A stretch of DNA of 64,000 nt from Ligula intestinalis (Eukaryota; Platyhelminthes; Cestoda; Diphyllobothriidea; Diphyllobothriidae): contig JAYGXS010000005.1 in assembly GCA_036362985.1 (NCBI GenBank), positions 48,204,656-48,268,655 on the forward strand. The letters are read 5' to 3'. Numbering within the stretch: position 1 is the stretch's first letter; every line of letters begins with the position of its first letter. Below, one piece after another: positions 22,530 to 40,118 of this stretch. The notes under the pieces were generated by a model that saw only the letters and a program-made list of their open reading frames with translations, was not told the origin of the DNA and searched no databases. The position numbers and the translations under genes are program-made.

Positions 22530-22700
22530 GCGAAACAGTGGCTAAGAGTTAGGACGCTGGAGCCAGTTACCGAAGATCTTGAATTATATCTCAAGGTGCT
22601 TCTAAGTTGGGGTTGTGTTTGGCTGGCTGATGACGATTAAGAGACTAGAATAGGCTAGGTCAGTCTGTTGTGGCTTTTTATGTATACTGTTTTTGTATGT
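22530..22700 (+). repeat. tRNA-derived SINE, second family, degraded
   Basis: Starts CAGTGGCTAAGAGTTAGGAC and ends with GGCTGGCTGATGACGATTAA, the tail shared with the copies at 6090 and 9060. The B box is not readable. Confidence 0.45.
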
Positions 22701-22775
22701 ATAGGATGGACTAATCTACGTAGGTATTCGTCGAGATCATTTGCATGGATGTGTCTTTAGCCTACGTAAAGGTCA

Positions 22776-24108
<1,333 letters not shown>

Positions 24109-24332
24109 GGCAAAAGTAGCTTTTGTAGTCCCATTCATATAATCCTAGTCCCAGCATTTTATCCAAGGAGTACGGTGGTTATAGGGCTTTGGGGGTGGGA
24201 AAATAGGATAAGTATAAAATAAATTTTTAAAAGTGTTAAGTAAAAAATGAAGTCGAAGTTGTTTTCCACGACCACTGGAAGTAAATTGCTTCCCATGTAA
24301 TTTCGAGGTGTGCGCGACGCTTTGCCTTAGGG
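24109..24332 (+). mobile_element. hAT-like MITE, truncated copy
   Basis: Starts GGCAAAAGTAGC and matches the left half of 27683-28379 (CCTAGTCCCAGCATTTTATC, ACGGTGGTTATAGGG, CCACTGGAAG). The right half is missing. Just beyond it, 24345-24420 resembles the fold-back family at 9636-10670 and 61200-61275. Confidence 0.6.
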
Positions 24333-24339
24333 CGTTTTT

Positions 24340-27300
24340 ATACGCTAAATGATGCGAGATATCGAAATTTGCGAAGGACTCATAAGCATTTACATGCCGG
24401 CATTAATGGATTCAGGACAACTTTGAAATAATACGGAAAAACCTTCAGCAAATTTATCACCGAAAGGAAACGTAAAAGGTTATTATTTTTTGTTGAGGTA
24501 CATAAGCTATTAAACGAGGCCTCAAATTCTTAAAAGCCAAATATGGCTGTAATTTTGACTAATGAATGTAAACGTAATCGGTAAGTGAAATGGTAACCAC
24601 ACCATTTTCTTTATATTTAAAGGGCCTTTCTTTCGTGATATTTCCTAATAGTTTTAGATAAATGCTTCGCAATCTTCTGTTTTTTCAAGCCGTCTTCTAT
24701 AAATGTTGATTCCATGAGACTTTTTAATCAAGGTATATTATGAAAGCATATGCAGAGACCGTGACTTTTGGATGACCATGTATGACTTGTTTCTGAAAAA
24801 CAGTGCGATTCCTTAAATTTTACTCTACCTGATATTCATTAACTTTAAACTATGCTTTCCTTATTTTGCAGGTCTATTGGAGCACAACATATAAAAACCA
24901 AATGTTTTTTCTCTCATAATAAATAGCATGGAAATTTGTAAGATATCCGGCAAAATCTGAATTCACCAAATTTCAGCCTGTTTCGCTTAAATTACTCGAC
25001 GTAAACATAAAGTTCTCCTTACTTAAATGCTTTCCGGAGCTTAAATCCTTTGAGCAAAATAATAAGACCGAAAATGACCATTACGATGCCCATTAGAAGA
25101 TTTAAAATAATAGAACCAAAGTGTCAGACGTTTTAATGCCAACTTTCTGGCACAACGCAATCAATTTTTGAATTCATCCTTTCCGCATGAGGAGAAATAG
25201 TCCGTTTTTTATGATAAAACCCATTCTCGAAATTCAGGAGTATCTGCGACCAAGTGACTTCGCCATGAAAGTTTCACGCACACAGACCATTATGGGGATT
25301 CAAATATGTATTCACACTATGCAGTTAATTATGACTGTTGTTGTCTACAACCCCACATAGCAGCGTCAATTCAATGGCGATGAGGAGAATAAGCAAGTGT
25401 AGAGCGGCGCTTGCCAAGCTAGCGACAAGAAATCACCTTACCGAACGATATTCTCGTCACAAAATATAAGCACTGGTAAACACTTCCACCTCAGTTCAAA
25501 AAAGGCGTACATATTTGCTTCAGTAAATTTAGTACCAGTAATTTATAAATTTTGTAAACGCTGTTTTAAGTGGTAATTCTCACTAAAAAAACAATTTTGA
25601 AAGCAAACCCTCTGAAGATTGTTTGAATCACTCCTTTTACTATAAAATTTTAGTCTTAACTCTAAACAGTGACTCCTTCTTACTGTGGCTTTTGTGGGGC
25701 GCCCTGTCAGGAGCATACCTAGCGGGATGTGCTGTTTGGTAGGCGTGTTAAGTGTTTGTCGCGCCAGCCATCTGTGCCCTCCCGCATTAATCATTTCAAC
25801 CTACTTGACTCTGTCTTGACAACCGGAATTAGGTGTGGGAGTGGGGTAAGCACGGCCAGTTTGCCTCCCCTATTATTTAACCACAGTAAACACGTGCTTA
25901 AACTCCTTGGACTCTCAGTGGATATGGTCGAATACGACGGTCGAACTATCGTGCTCTAAACGTCGTTGAAGGTAACGTACGCACAATATTATCTAGAACA
26001 ACCTTAAACACACACATGTATGTAAACAAGCCATTCATTACATCAGATCGTGATGCATAACAATCATTTTATCAATGTAAATCAAGGCTTTTATTCTCGG
26101 TCACAGAAGTAATTTGAAACTTTTGGGCCTAAAGAATACTGCCCAAACAGATTAACATTTACGGCATGGCTAGAACCAATTAAACCAAAAAAATAAATCA
26201 GCCAACTTATTATTTTCAGCTTATACAATTAAAACTGCAGTCATTTGTAGTCCAGGAACCATTTTTCGAATTTAATGCTTTTAATACTCAAATGAACTTT
26301 TATAAATTATAGATGACAGCGACAGGTCTGTTGATAGGTTTTGCGCGAATGAAGACATGACATTAAAAAGTTAGGTACAAAAAGTAACTAATAAAATTCT
26401 ATAAGGTGCTTTTGGCTTGAGCTAAATTGAGACTTTTTTAATAAAAGCAATAACAACAAATCATTTGTGTTCGGTAAGGAATCTCAATGATGTTTTGATA
26501 TTGCATCTAGTTAAAAGCCGCATCGAGGAACGGCAAGGGAAAACATGCTAAAAGTTCAATTCGGACAGAGTTAAAGCCTTGGTATAGAAGCATTACAGTC
26601 CATTGTGACCGAATAATTAACAATGCAGAGCACAGCAGCTATAATGAAGTACACTGTTTTTTCTCTGAAGCATAAACCAGCGATCTGACTGTCTGAAGTC
26701 AGACAAAGCAGAGGACCTTGCTACAAGTGAAGATAACAGTTTTCAATAAAGCAGTTCAGATGAATTATATGTGATCGTCAACACAAGAAGTGTACTAGTC
26801 TGACGTTTGGGCTCCACAAAAACCTCCCGAAATCCAAATGCCTACTAGAGGAGATTCAGTTATAAGTCTTATGCGAACGGAGCCTAAGTAAAGACGCATT
26901 CATAGTTACTTATTGTGGCCTTTGTGAAGAGAGCGCCATACCCTCCCATCCATCCTATTACTCGAAAAAAATTGTTACTTATGAGTTAGCAAACTAACTA
27001 GTTAAGTGTTCGAGTTGTCTGACCGCTAATTCCAATACATCATTAAGTGCGTCCGGTTTTCAAAAAACGGAAACGGAGTAAGTCTCCCGTCAGACGAGCT
27101 CATGATTTCTTTTCACGTCATGTCTATGTTAGCTGTTATTCCTATCTGGCAGTGGAGACAATGAATAAAAGATAACAATGAAAAGAAAAATTGCCACGAT
27201 CATGCACATACACGCTGCATCCCGAATATCTATTTCAAGATATGAACAGGTGAAAAGGAAAATTAATTTACATGTCGGACTCAAAAATGCGCTAGTCCAT

Positions 27301-27682
27301 GACAACGGACAAATGCTAACGGCTCGCTACTCTGATGATACCACCGTCGGCATCTAAAAGGGTACAATGCAAATATACAAAGAATGTTTCGATGCCGTCT
27401 TCTAGACGCACAAATAACGATGAGAGATGAAGACAAAGGTAGAGCTTGTCTTTTTGGATGCTTTTGTCTGCTACATTGATTGTACTGAGCTTAAAAGTTG
27501 TGTTCAAGAAAGCGGCTACTACGACGTAAATTTTGGGGTTCGAGGGCAACGAGCAAATGAACCATAAACGCAGTTGCTCGATGGCACTATATATGAATGT
27601 TGAAACGCACTGCAGTGAATCAGAAAATAATATCGTTAAGGAATGCATGCGAGGGACAATAACACAGGCTTTTCGAAGAGAT
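24340..27682. other. intronic stretch with one diverged dispersed repeat
   Basis: 25666-25850 is a diverged relative of the direct repeat at 50923-51741 (CTCCTTCTTA.TGTGGC, ATACCTAGCGGG, GGTGTGGGAGTGGGG). The rest is AT-rich with no support for genes. Confidence 0.4.
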
Positions 27683-28379
27683 GGCAAAAGTAGCTTATGT
27701 AGGCCCACTCATATACCCCTAGTCCAAGCATTTCTTCCGGCGAAAACGGTGGTTATAGAGCTATGAGGTGTGGGGAAATAGGATAGGCACAGAAGGAAAT
27801 TTTTAAAATTAAGTTTAATGTGAAAATGTGTGGTTGAATTTACTTCTCGCGGCCACTGAAAGCAAATTGTTCTGCATGTACATTGAAGGTGTGCGGGTTG
27901 CTTGGCGCTGCGGACTTTACTAATCTAACTACAGAACGGTAAGAAGGACCCAAGGTAAGCTAAATTAGACGACTTCCGAGCAACCATTTCAATTTTTCGC
28001 AAAATTTAAGAAACGTGCAGTTTGCTAATCGGGTTTTTCCGCAATAAGTTAAACTATAATGCAGGTTAGGAATATCTACAGACATAAATCCACAACACTT
28101 CTTAATACAGTAAAATAAAATTGCATTCAGCATTTATTAAAGTATATCCCGGTGCTACTCATGTCTCTGATGACGAATCCGCGACGGATATCGAAACGTC
28201 AGGCGAATAAACATATTGTCCCAGCGATCGAGTCTTCTTCTTCTTCTTCTCAATAATTCAGCGATGATACCTCAATTCTCAATAATTCCCCATCCATAAA
28301 ATCCTATTACCACCGTTTTCGTATGAGAGCATGCATGAATTAGGGGTAAGTGAGCGGGCCTACATGAGCTACTGTTGCC
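27683..28379. mobile_element. hAT-like MITE carrying a nested PLE terminal repeat
   Basis: The left end GGCAAAAGTAGCTTATGTAG and the right end (reverse complement) GGCAACAGTAGCTCATGTAG are inverted repeats that continue ..GGCCC.CTCA.TTACCCCTA. The flanking octamers GAAGAGAT and AAATAGAT agree at 6 of 8 positions. Compared with the copy at 15452-15985 it carries an extra ~125 bp (about 28160-28285), which is a PLE pLTR. Confidence 0.7.
28155..28260 (+). ncRNA. hammerhead-like pLTR nested in hAT-like MITE
   Basis: CTGATGA (28167-28173), helix II GAATCC-GCGAC-GGATaTC, GAAA (28193-28196) and CGTC (cleavage triplet GUC, ending 28200). ACGU is self-complementary. It is followed by AGGCGAATAAACATATTGTC, CCCAGCGATCGAGTC and a (TTC)n tract, the consensus end of this PLE family. 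No PLE protein is attached. Confidence 0.7.
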
Positions 28380-29735
28380 AAATAGATGTTTACGTGCAAA
28401 GAAAAGAGACCGACGCACCCTGATTACAAAGTTTGGCGAACACTCCTTTAAGGCAAAACGTCTTGGACGTCCTCAGCCGCCTTCTAACACACCCAGTAGT
28501 CGAGGTTATACACAGACCGGAGGCAACCTTTTGGCGCTAGCTCATGAGCCCATGAGGTCCTCTACAGGGAACGTCTGTGGTCGTTTTTTTGGGCTTGGTG
28601 GAGTTGTAGGCAGACCAAATCGACAGAAAATCTGTGACATTACTCACAACGCGGCCTGCCGACCATACAGAAACAATGAGCAGGAATACTGTGAGACTAT
28701 ATGAGACTCGATTATCGTGCACTTTCCACACCAAACCTCAACAGTGGTGAAATACTCCAGCGATTAACGACTTGGTGATAGACTAGCAGGCCATTCTCGC
28801 ATTAATGACGAACACAGCATTGAATGCCATTCCCGCCTCACATGGTTCATATGCTGTTTCGCGGAAATTGCGTCCTTAGAACTTAGTAAAATGAATGATT
28901 CGTTATAATAAAGCCTGCCGTCGTCGGGGTCGTGGGGTGGGAGGGAGGAAAAATTGTGGTCAGTAATCTGATTAACGTTCCTGGGCGCTGGCCGCCAGGA
29001 AAGGAAAAGGGTCTCGGCGGTTGTGTTGACGGCTTTCGAATTTGAGCCACCCATTTTTTTCGCTCTCCATTCACGTGGAAATTTACTATCCTTTTCCATC
29101 CTCTCTAATTCTCTGCTTTGTTTGTCTGCATTTGTGATCATAAGGTCATATCTACAGTACGCTGCTACCTTTTTAAATGCACGAAAACAACTTATTTCCT
29201 CTACAATATATCACCATTCCAATATTTGTCAAATGTGGCCACTCTGTCGCATATGCAATTCACCAACAACGTCTTCATCGACAATTCTCCGTTGGATGAC
29301 AACACGAAGAAAAAAGCGTGTGAATAAGTGGAAATGGAGAAGTTGAAAGCCGATCTGTCTCCATAGTTGATGTGATTGTTGAGAAAAACTTGACTATTGA
29401 GTATTGCATGACTTCTTACCTTTGTCCTTTTAAAATGACCCTTAATTTACTTTACCATCTGGTCTCCGTGAATGGAGCCATTTTTGCTGAAAATTCACGT
29501 TTTTAAAATCTTCAATATAGCATTCTTCTTCTTAAAAAAAACATGGAAATTGCGGCGCTTTTACGAATTTATTTCGGACGTACAGGGCTGGTTTATATAG
29601 CCTGAATGCATCCACGTCTATTGTAGCCAGTAAAGGCTTCACGGAACTTTTACTGAATTAATGGAATAATATAAATCTGCATGAGAGCCTTCCCAGCCTC
29701 TAGGCAACCACGGGACTCTATCTTATGCGTACGGA
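28380..29735. other. no supported feature
   Basis: Open frames at 28375-28704 and 28764-29346 overlap on both strands and show no family resemblance. Confidence 0.5.
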
Positions 29736-29739
29736 TGGA

Positions 29740-30200
29740 GTTTTAAGTGTTCTTTATTTCGTTCTTTCCTAATTGTGCTGAAAGGTGTTCGCATGCTCTT
29801 TTGGACAAACACTAACTCGTGCAACCAATGTATTCTGTCTCATAGGAACAATTCAATGGGGAATGCACATACGGGGGATCTGGAGCGGTAGTTTGTCTTT
29901 TCTTTCCCTCTGTCTTGGTGTGTAGGTTGGAAGTAGTCAAGAGCAGTAAATTGGCGTCGGCTGCTGGAATAATGTTTGACACAGCTTGACTAAGACGCGT
30001 CTTTTTGGAGTGGGACTCTAAGGAAATATCATCCCCCTGCTGGTAGTACGGGGAATCGTGATTGTCGTTCAACCATGCTGTTAGCAATATATGGACGGAT
30101 ACCCATTTGGTGGAATAGGCTTTCTACAATATTAAGCTCTGTTCCAGTGTCACATTTCGGGCAGGGAATTGTCATTCGTTGTACTAAACAGCATACTCAA
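29740..30200 (-). pseudogene. Penelope-like element fragment (connector and GIY-YIG)
   Basis: Minus strand, same subfamily as 17555-19240. GDDISLESHSKKTRLSQAVS, NIIPAADANLLLLTTSNL and NCSYETEYIGCTS (GIY-YIG core), then after a stop CLSKRACEHLSAQLGKNE. Upstream, in another frame, comes ELNIVESLFHQMGIRPYIAN. At least one frameshift and one stop are present, and the reverse transcriptase is absent. Confidence 0.75.
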
Positions 30201-30409
30201 TTACGTTAAAAATGGGGAGATACAAAACTCCCGAACTGGCTAGATTGTCCCGATAACATCACATAACCATAGATTTTGCGCCAAGACTCCCATTAGGTCT
30301 GTTAAAAATTACATCAGAAAAATGAAAAATCTGGACTATTTTTCTTCTAGTGACTGATTGGTGCGTCTGATTTATTCTTTAGAATAACGCAGCCTAAATA
30401 AATAATATG

Positions 30410-31150
30410 GCAAGGCCTGCATGCAAACTTCATGATCAAATTTGACTTGTTATTTGAACATATATTTGAACATGTTATTTTGATCAACTGAGTTGATATA
30501 ATAATGAGAAAGACTTAAGTTTAGAAAAAAACAATATCCGAGTTATCTTGCAAAAGCACTGTATGCTCGGCAATGTGGGTTGCTGCTTTGAGTCATTAAG
30601 AAATATGACCCTATGGCCATCTTCATAAGAACTTACATCAAAAATATCATTGTTTCGGTAAAAGCTCTTGATTTATATCTTATTTTAAGAATTTTGGTGT
30701 AAAAATCAAACAGAAGTGCAATTTATCAGTTTATCAATGAAGGCACTGAAAACTATCAAAATGATCCCAGACTTAATTGATGGATATTCAATGAATAGTT
30801 AGAAAATATTGGTACTATGTTCAGTTTATTTAAAATAAAGAAATGTTATTTTGATACACAGAAATTAATTACATTCCGTTTTCACATTACGAAAAGATTT
30901 AAATTTATTGTTCGAATTTTTAGGCAATTTTGGTCACCAAAACTTGGGGATTATTGGGTAAATTTTTATTATTCTTCACAAACAATAAGTACATTTTGTA
31001 GTTCTTTTAAGTACTTAATAAACCTTAGACTGCTTATTATTATTTCTTAGTTATCTTTAATGCATTCACTCCGCTATGCGACTAATGATCAAACATTTAC
31101 ATACTTAGGCATGTTGCATGCAGCACTTACCATACTGTATGTACATTATA
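30410..31150. repeat. dispersed repeat, copy A
   Basis: Direct, diverged copy of 38604-40118. Anchors are CCTGCATGCAA, ATCAACTGAGT.GATA, CAATATCCGAGTTA, CTTCATAAGAACT, ACATTCCGTTTTCAC and TGCAGCACT..CCATACT. It has no coding potential I can name. Confidence 0.75.
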
Positions 31151-35230
<4,080 letters not shown>

Positions 35231-35234
35231 ATTA

Positions 35235-35350
35235 TTGCTATTATAGCAACTACGATAAGGCAGCGATCCCTCGGACAGCACTTGTATTAGTCAGAGCTTT
35301 CAGACTCATACAGGAGGCTACCTTCGGATAAAATGAGAGTAGAGCAGGAA
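35235..35350 (-). repeat. PLE terminal repeat (pLTR), left, with decayed hammerhead
   Basis: On the minus strand GCCTCCTGTATGAGTCTGAA and AGCTCTGACTAATACAAGTG then GCTGTCCGAGGGATCGCTGC. It is the inverted partner of 37530-37615. The core CUGANGA is damaged (CCGAAGG), while GAAAGCUC is kept. Confidence 0.65.
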
Positions 35351-35599
35351 TTTGCATGGTTTGTAGACCAGCTACGAGCAAAAGAGGGGCAGGGGGATGG
35401 AGAAGATTTCTTGACTGGTTGAATCCAACTTTCATTTCGTTTCAGCGTGTCATCTCGACGTGCGCATTTGGGGTCATGGCATGCGTTCTTGGATAGCGAC
35501 TTGACCGTGCTTCTTTGCCGCAAGAACGAAGGGCATAAGAAGGGAACATTAAAGTTTTGGCAATATTGATGAAATTGAAGTCTGACACCCAGACAACCA

Positions 35600-37485
35600 G
35601 TAGTTCTCACCCCGTTTTATTGCTAGCTCGTGCCATTATCCGCAGGCCAGTGAAGTTGGATTTGCGACCTTCGTGGGTAGCAATCAAGGAAAGTGGGTCG
35701 TCTTTCTGCACTGCCCGTTTGTGTCGCATCATTTGCGAACTAAGTCGTTGCCCATTCTGGCGTTTATAATAACAAGAACATTCGGAACACGGCGCTTGAT
35801 ATATGACGCCGGGCTGCTCACCTTTTATTGGCATAGTCCATGAATGCATGGCAGCTGTTGGACAATGAATTCTGGAGTGATAGGTTCCGTTGCTTCTGAC
35901 ACGTGTACGGTAGAGCGTGCCAGAGTGTTGCGGGCTCTCATCCGTTTGATCCCCATGGGTGCATACGGAGGCAGCGGCTGACGAAGCTGTTCTGGCATCC
36001 ATTCCTTGCCAGTTTGTCCCGCAGATGCTGTAGTTCTCACACTTGTCAGTCGGGTTCGGGCAAGATGTTTTGACCCTCTGCTCTAAAATAGCCCCGTTAA
36101 GCGCCTTTGGGCGGTTACTTTGGTAGCTAATCACCCGAATTGTATCAGTCGCCCTTAGATTAACTGTAGTGCTGAGTTCTCCATTGGGTCGATAAGGGCG
36201 TCAGCTGACGGCAGCTGTTCGGCATTCTCTTCTTCCCTTGTAAAAAGGATGCCAAAGAAGATGCCGATAAGCAAGTCTTGGACGTCTGCCAGTCTACTCC
36301 CTTCGATTTTAACAAAGTTATCGTCCACTTACCAACACCAGAACGCAGGTTCGAATTGATTGAACACGCCCTTTACCAGCTCTTAGAGGACTAGTTCCGC
36401 GATTAGACTGGATATTAGGGAAACTATCGACATTATTATTAAAGATAAAAAAGGTCCTTTGACAGATGACGAAGAGTTGTATTAAGGGTACCCCTTCAAC
36501 TAGTCGCTCTTCCGTTCAAGTCAGTTGCAGAGAACGTCTCGTGTCCGATCTGGTGGGATAGAGCTGAATAATGAAACAGCGTCAAAGGAAATCATGGTTG
36601 CATCTAGTTGAATCTTCCTCGAACATCGACTAGAAAGTAAGAGGCCAAATTCATTGCGGTGTTCGAGCCCTCTTGGAGAAATTTTATTTTTCCTGCAATC
36701 CAGTTGGCTGTATTGTAAGCAGAATTGCCTTTCAAAGCTACGATTGGCCGAAAAGGGACGTTGGGTTTGTGCATTTTGGGCAATCTGCAGAGCCGGGCTA
36801 ATGCATTAAAAGGTGGCTTAGTCTGTTGTTATTCGTCTTGCGATATTAATTTCGTGCGCCAGAGTCGTTTCAGGAGTCCGGCAAGATGGCTGATCATCGA
36901 TTTAGCCTGCGAGAAAGGCATGCGTTTGTAGGACTGTTGGTCGTCTAGGAGGGTTTGCGCTTTCTCGTTGCAATCGCTACGTTCCATCAAGACCGTTACC
37001 CCTCCCAATGTTGGCTGGTAGCACTATTATATTTTTGCTCATTTTCAATCTATTCATGGCTTCTTCGTCGATATTGCTTGCTTCAGGGAGTGAGCAATGG
37101 ATTCGCCAAATTGTGTCGTTTACTCTGGCATCTTTGTTCAATAACGGACCAGTTCGTGCGTAGACGTAGGTGACAGTCCTTGATCAATATTGGTGTCATT
37201 TACTTGCAAAGGCTTTGCATAACGTTTCTGTCGAATTTAGTATTCCTGGAGTTTTGCAACGTAGTCGATTCGACTTTAGGAATCCCAGCTTCTCGTGGAT
37301 TGCTGCTTCTTGGCTGGAGCATGTCTCCCACCTGTGAGCTGAGCAAGGCTCTTCGTGCCAGAAATTCTCAAGAATGGATGTAAATTTGCGAGCCTTGGAT
37401 TCTTGTTGCAAAAGACGCAGTGAGACAACGTGGGAATCGGGTTTAACCAATCAAGAATGCTCCCGCCTACCCCACCATCTTCCAT
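35600..37485 (-). pseudogene. Penelope-like element bounded by inverted pLTRs, decayed
   Basis: Minus-strand PLE body in many frames. From 5' to 3': an N-terminal region at 37196-37485; RT fingers LCRLPKMHKPNVPFRPIVAL (about 36790-36730) and YNTANWIAGKIKFLQEGSNT; motif A MISFDAVSLFSSIPPD (about 36600-36550). Then come VHVSEATEPI (about 35900) and, in another frame, the endonuclease region VIYQAPCSECSCYYKRQNGQ, RLSSQMMRHKRAVQKDDPLS and LIATHEGRKSNF. It lies between a minus-oriented pLTR at 35235-35350 and a plus-oriented one at 37530-37615. It is inactive because of frameshifts and stops. The intact GIY is lost (YYKRQNG where GYVGQTG is expected). Confidence 0.8.
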
Positions 37486-37529
37486 TTTCTCGTAGCTGAA
37501 CTACCAAACATGTCGATTCCTGCTGCACT

Positions 37530-37615
37530 CTTATTTTCTCTGAAGATGGCCTCCTGTACAAGTCCGAAACCTCAGACTGAACAGGCGCTGTCCCAGTGAC
37601 CGCAACCTCCTCTTT
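37530..37615 (+). ncRNA. PLE terminal repeat with hammerhead-like motif, right
   Basis: CTGAAGA (37540-37546), helix II GGCCTCC..AAGTCC (weak), GAAA (37566-37569), CCTC, then AGACTGAACAGGCGCTGTCC and CAGTGACCGCAACC. It is homologous to 35235-35350 but faces the other way, so the pair forms the inverted ends of the PLE. Confidence 0.6.
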
Positions 37616-38603
37616 TTGTAACAAGAGTCTGGGGCCCGCATGCTCGTTTCCATTATTATTATTGTCTCCCGAGATGCATGCTAGTTCTCTTCAAGGGCCT
37701 TAATTCTGGCACCATCTGTTCTCTCTTCCCGCCCTCAGTGCACCACACATATAAAACGTTTTATCGTTCAGATGTCACTCAATCCAAGTGTATGCCTGTT
37801 CCTCGTATCAAGTCCCCTTTTACTTCGTTCCTGTCTATTTTATCTTATCAACGTTTATTTGTTCTTTCTAAGATGACTCAAGTTCTAATTGTTGTTATGG
37901 TGAATTCTATTTATCCAATAAGTATACCATTTTCGCCCATCCTTTGGTCATGGCTTCCATAAAACATTCTGAATGAAATGTCCCGGATATCAAAGTTCCA
38001 TTCCCGTAGGCTGCGCTCTGCGCTTTTGTAAACACGTGGCATCTTTAGCGTTTTTACTCAAAGTAGCCTTCAAAGACATAAACATCGGTCGTTACATCTT
38101 CTTACGTACGGACATCCGCGACTTTTCTCCAGTTTTTATATTTCTCTACAAAAACATATTAAACAATAATATCTAGTTGGGCTTTATTTAGTGCTTTGCG
38201 GACAGGGCAGTGGAGGATAAGCTGCAGCATATAGAAAAAGTTTGGTCCTGACTACCCCAACATGAATACCGTAAAAGCTTCGGCCACCGAATCCCTGATT
38301 CTTTATTAAATATGCTGGCATTTACAGTTAGGCATTGCATGAGTGCTGAGATTTAGTCTTACAGTGGTTGGCAAGGCTTTCTTTCACGAAGAATAATTAG
38401 TAGTCAGTTTAATTGAGTTGCAAGTGGTAACAGTCTTATTTTATTGGCTTTATATTTTCTTTTGGGGTGTGATCAAATTTAGACAACATTGTAATGTTAC
38501 TTCATCTTTTAAGCCCTCATATGGCATGTTGTATTTTGGGTATTTGAATGTTCTTTTGTCTTTCTTTCCGAATTGCCTAATCTGCATTTAAAAACTTACA
38601 GTG
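37616..38603. other. no supported feature
   Basis: Intronic, nothing recognisable. Confidence 0.5.
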
Positions 38604-40118
38604 AGGCAAGTCCTGCATGCAATTTTCGTGAGGAACTTTAACTTGGCAGTTAAGCATATATTTGGACAGGTTGTTTCAATCAACTGAGTGGATTAAATAA
38701 TTGGAAAGGCTTTAGTTTGGAAAACTGCCCTCCTAGTTAGAGCGAAAAAGGCAATATTTTGGCTGAATCATATGTAACGTAATGATAAGGAAATTTCCTC
38801 TGCTATAAAATACGACTGATCCAAATCTGATTAATATGCATTTCGCTGTGAACGAATTCCAGAATAAGTAAAAGCGTGGAAAGACTATGCCTTCCGAAAG
38901 TGGAATATATTGTCCAAATTTTCTCAAATGGAGGTGAAGCTGACTTTAAGGAATCACATTTATTTGGAGAAACGAGGTAGATTTATGTTTAAAAATTATA
39001 TTTAGCTGACCTCTGAGGATTTGTCGCACAAAATGCAGTAACAAAAATAGTTCATCGCATTTCTTTTAATCACAACGCTCCTCATGGCGTTTAAGCAAAG
39101 TGTCATTGAATGTGTGTCAAAGTGCGTGTGTCAAAGTGTCATTGAATATAAGTCATGTTGAAGTGTACTCTTTTTTAAAATATGCGACCCGCATAGAGAG
39201 AAGAATAATAAGTAGTTCAAAAATGGTCATATATATGGCACTTTTTTGCATTTGAAAGATTACATCGGATCATGGAATTAATCCACTTATGCGGAAAACT
39301 GTTCATTATGAAGACAAAAGTAAGCTCTTTCATATCCAGTCAAATTGAATCGTTTTTCTTGAGGTAAATTAAATAAATTGTCAAAAGTCTCCGATTTCCT
39401 TGTGACTACATCAGACAAAAATAATATACACGGAAATTTGTCAGCTAAATATCTAATTAAAGCACTTTTGTATGAGTTAAACTGTTATGTTTTTGTATTA
39501 ATCTTAGAAATAGCAATATCCGAGTTACCTTTCGGACGTTCTGTATGCCCGACAATGTGATTTGATGTTTTAAGACATTGCTAATTATGACTCAATTGGC
39601 CTTCTTCATAAGAACTACTATCCAAAACTCATTTTTTTCGGTATATACTCTTTACGTTTATCTGATTTTCAAAGTTTTGATATAAACATCGGACAGAAGC
39701 AACTTTTAGCAATTTGTCAATGAAGGCATTGAAAACGATCAAAATGATGCAGACTTTATTGGACCATATTCAATAAATAGTAATCCAATAATGATAAAAA
39801 GTACAAAATATGTTTGACTTCAGAAAAGTTCTTCTTATATAAAGAAAGTGGTTACATTCCGTTTTCACCGTACAAAAAAGATTTCAATTTATTGTTCTAA
39901 CTATGTTTTACGTGTCAGGAACATGGGTAAATTTTGGTTTTTCTTAAGAAACGCTTAGTACTTCTTATGGTTCTTTCATGTCCTTTATATGGCTAATGCT
40001 GCCCATTATTATTTCTAAGTTTTCGTAAATCCGCTCCCGCCGGTATGTAAGTAATTATCAAAAGTTAACTAATGAGGAATGTTGCGTGCAGCACTCGCCA
40101 TACTCTATATTGTCACTC
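38604..40118. repeat. dispersed repeat, copy B, with ~780-bp extra segment
   Basis: Homologous to 30410-31150 over 38604-38724 and 39504-40118. The segment 38725-39503 has no partner in copy A, so it was either inserted here or deleted there. It includes a short duplication of GTCATTGAAT..GTCAAAGTG at 39100-39150. Confidence 0.75.
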
